Under the pieces are notes generated by a model. It did no database searches. It was not told the DNA's origin and saw only the letters and a program-made list of their open reading frames with translations. The position numbers were made by a program, and so were the translations under genes. This document shows, one piece after another, positions 41,769 to 42,406 of a stretch of 42,406 bases of DNA (its first letter is position 1; each line of letters opens with the position of its first letter). The stretch spans positions 1 to 42,406 of the forward strand of contig CAINDH010000261.1 in the NCBI GenBank assembly GCA_903847285.1. The letters are read 5' to 3'. The stretch comes from an uncultured Verrucomicrobia subdivision 3 bacterium (GTDB taxonomy: Bacteria; Verrucomicrobiota; Verrucomicrobiae; Limisphaerales; UBA11358).

Positions 41769-41977
41769 CAGATAATTGATGACCGCCTGTGCAGCCTATC
41801 CTTAATCTGGTTGGGAACGTATTTGGTTTTCAAGTTGCTGTCCATCAGTAACTAGGTTGGCCATTCCCGGTTGTTCATCGGCGAGCAACGCCCCATTTCG
41901 TAGCAGCGAACGTGAGTTCGCTCATTCTAAATAGCGGGCAATAGTTAGAGCCCACTCACGTCGGCTGCTACACAGAA
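41769..41977. other. Gene-free stretch before acetyl-CoA synthetase
   Basis: Together with 41021-41434 this makes up a region with almost no coding content. Apart from one direct-repeat copy (41791-41802) and the palindromic pair at 41900-41971, nothing recognisable is seen, and no T-rich terminator for the synthetase gene was found. Confidence 0.5.
41900..41971. repeat. Inverted pair of 24-base REP-like palindromes
   Basis: Unit 1 (41900-41923, + strand) is GTAGCAGC-GA-ACGTGAGT-TC-GCTC; unit 2 (41948-41971, - strand) is GTAGCAGC-CG-ACGTGAGT-GG-GCTC. They match at 20 of 24 positions, and the differences fall in the stem (unit 1: AGCGAAC/GTTCGCT, 7 perfect pairs around GTGA; unit 2 one mismatch). 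Head-to-head REP units are typical of BIME-like elements. Unit 2 ends 6 bases from the synthetase stop. Confidence 0.7.
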
Positions 41978-42406
41978 TTACTGCTTCCCCTTCACCAACG
42001 CCTCGACCACTTGCGGGTCGGCGAGGGTGGAGACGTCGCCGATCTGGTCGGTCTGGTTCTCGGCGATCTTGCGCAGGATGCGGCGCATGATTTTACCGGA
42101 GCGCGTCTTCGGCAGGCCGGGCGCGAATTGGATCTTATCCGGCACGGCGATGGCGCCGATCTCTTTGCGGACGTGTTGCGCGAGTTCCTTCTTCAACTCG
42201 TCACTTTCGGCGATGCCGTCTTTCAACGTCACGAACGCGTAGAGCGCCTGGCCTTTGATGTCGTGCGGCATGGGCGCGACGGCGGCTTCGGCAACTTTGG
42301 CGTGGCTCACAAGCGCACTCTCAACTTCCGCCGTGCCGATGCGGTGGCCGGAGACATTGACGACATCGTCCACGCGGCCGAGCAACCAGTAGTCGCCATC
42401 GGCATC
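41978..42406 (-). CDS. acs: Acetyl-CoA synthetase, C-terminal end (partial)
   Basis: The gene runs off the right edge; the frame is open to 42406 and the last 142 residues are seen. Acs activates acetate to acetyl-CoA through acetyl-AMP in the cytoplasm. The visible part is the mobile C-terminal domain of the ANL superfamily: [22 protein letters not shown] (hinge Asp and the A8 loop), [18 protein letters not shown], and [13 protein letters not shown] with the A10 catalytic Lys that is the usual acetylation site. All key residues in this part are intact. It is unlinked in function to the polysaccharide genes, except that acetate freed by the esterases would be fed into metabolism through it. 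Confidence 0.93.
   Translation of the reverse strand, partial: DADGDYWLLGRVDDVVNVSGHRIGTAEVESALVSHAKVAEAAVAPMPHDIKGQALYAFVTLKDGIAESDELKKELAQHVRKEIGAIAVPDKIQFAPGLPKTRSGKIMRRILRKIAENQTDQIGDVSTLADPQVVEALVKGKQ

Noticed and set aside
41905..41922. A third GAAC-N4-GTTC palindrome in the REP unit
   Set aside because: Here it is part of a longer repeated palindrome with a different spacer and no gene start nearby; judged a chance overlap with the operator-like sites.

Overview
The window most likely comes from a verrucomicrobial chromosome (Limisphaerales/Pedosphaera-like). This is inferred from style, not from a marker gene: secreted proteins that share a C-terminal tail ending in Phe-Tyr-Arg and often a final Pro, pseudopilins with an AFTLIELL start, 'two-component propeller' histidine kinases paired with separate LuxR-type regulators, almost no Shine-Dalgarno sequences, and several families of short palindromic intergenic repeats. 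No rRNA, tRNA, CRISPR, phage or transposase gene was seen.

Region 1 (3-14607, + strand) is a tightly packed run of nine genes for exported proteins, joined by 4-base stop/start overlaps or gaps of 2-9 bases (one gap of 54). In order: the C-terminal part of a family 8 polysaccharide lyase, a GH8 glycanase, a YHYH+PEBP protein, a multicopper oxidase, a sulfatase, a YHYH protein with two Lcl_C/DUF1566 domains, two paralogous metallophosphoesterases and a third YHYH protein. It is followed on the same strand by a propeller histidine kinase (14682-17720) and its LuxR-type response regulator (17780-18502). The set suggests breakdown of a sulfated, uronic-acid-containing polysaccharide, with an unexplained redox/metal part (oxidase plus three YHYH proteins).

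Region 2 (18534-32979, - strand) reads, in transcription order: propeller histidine kinase, LuxR regulator, type II pseudopilin-like protein, a secreted DNRLRE/LamG-like protein ending at a strong terminator, a large clan GH-A-like glycoside hydrolase with DNRLRE and cadherin-like modules, an agarase-like hydrolase, an SGNH lipoprotein esterase and two paralogous alpha/beta-hydrolase esterases. This looks like a second carbohydrate-use cluster (backbone hydrolases plus deacetylases). A GAACATTCGTTC palindrome lies about 35-50 bases upstream of two of its genes.

Region 3 (32980-41020) is a 352-base divergent intergenic region and one 2562-residue surface protein with glycine-rich, autotransporter-strand, invasin-like Ig, MBG and cadherin-like modules.

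Region 4 (41021-41977) is nearly gene-free and full of structured DNA: a long inverted repeat, a terminator, 21-base tandem repeats, a compound palindromic element, a small membrane-protein gene whose boundaries look like those of an integron cassette, and an inverted pair of 24-base palindromic repeats. The window ends inside acetyl-CoA synthetase (C-terminal end, - strand).

The best candidates for undescribed biology are the YHYH/multicopper-oxidase/phosphoesterase gene set, the shared FYR tail as a possible sorting domain, the shared palindrome as a regulator site, and the cassette-like small gene.
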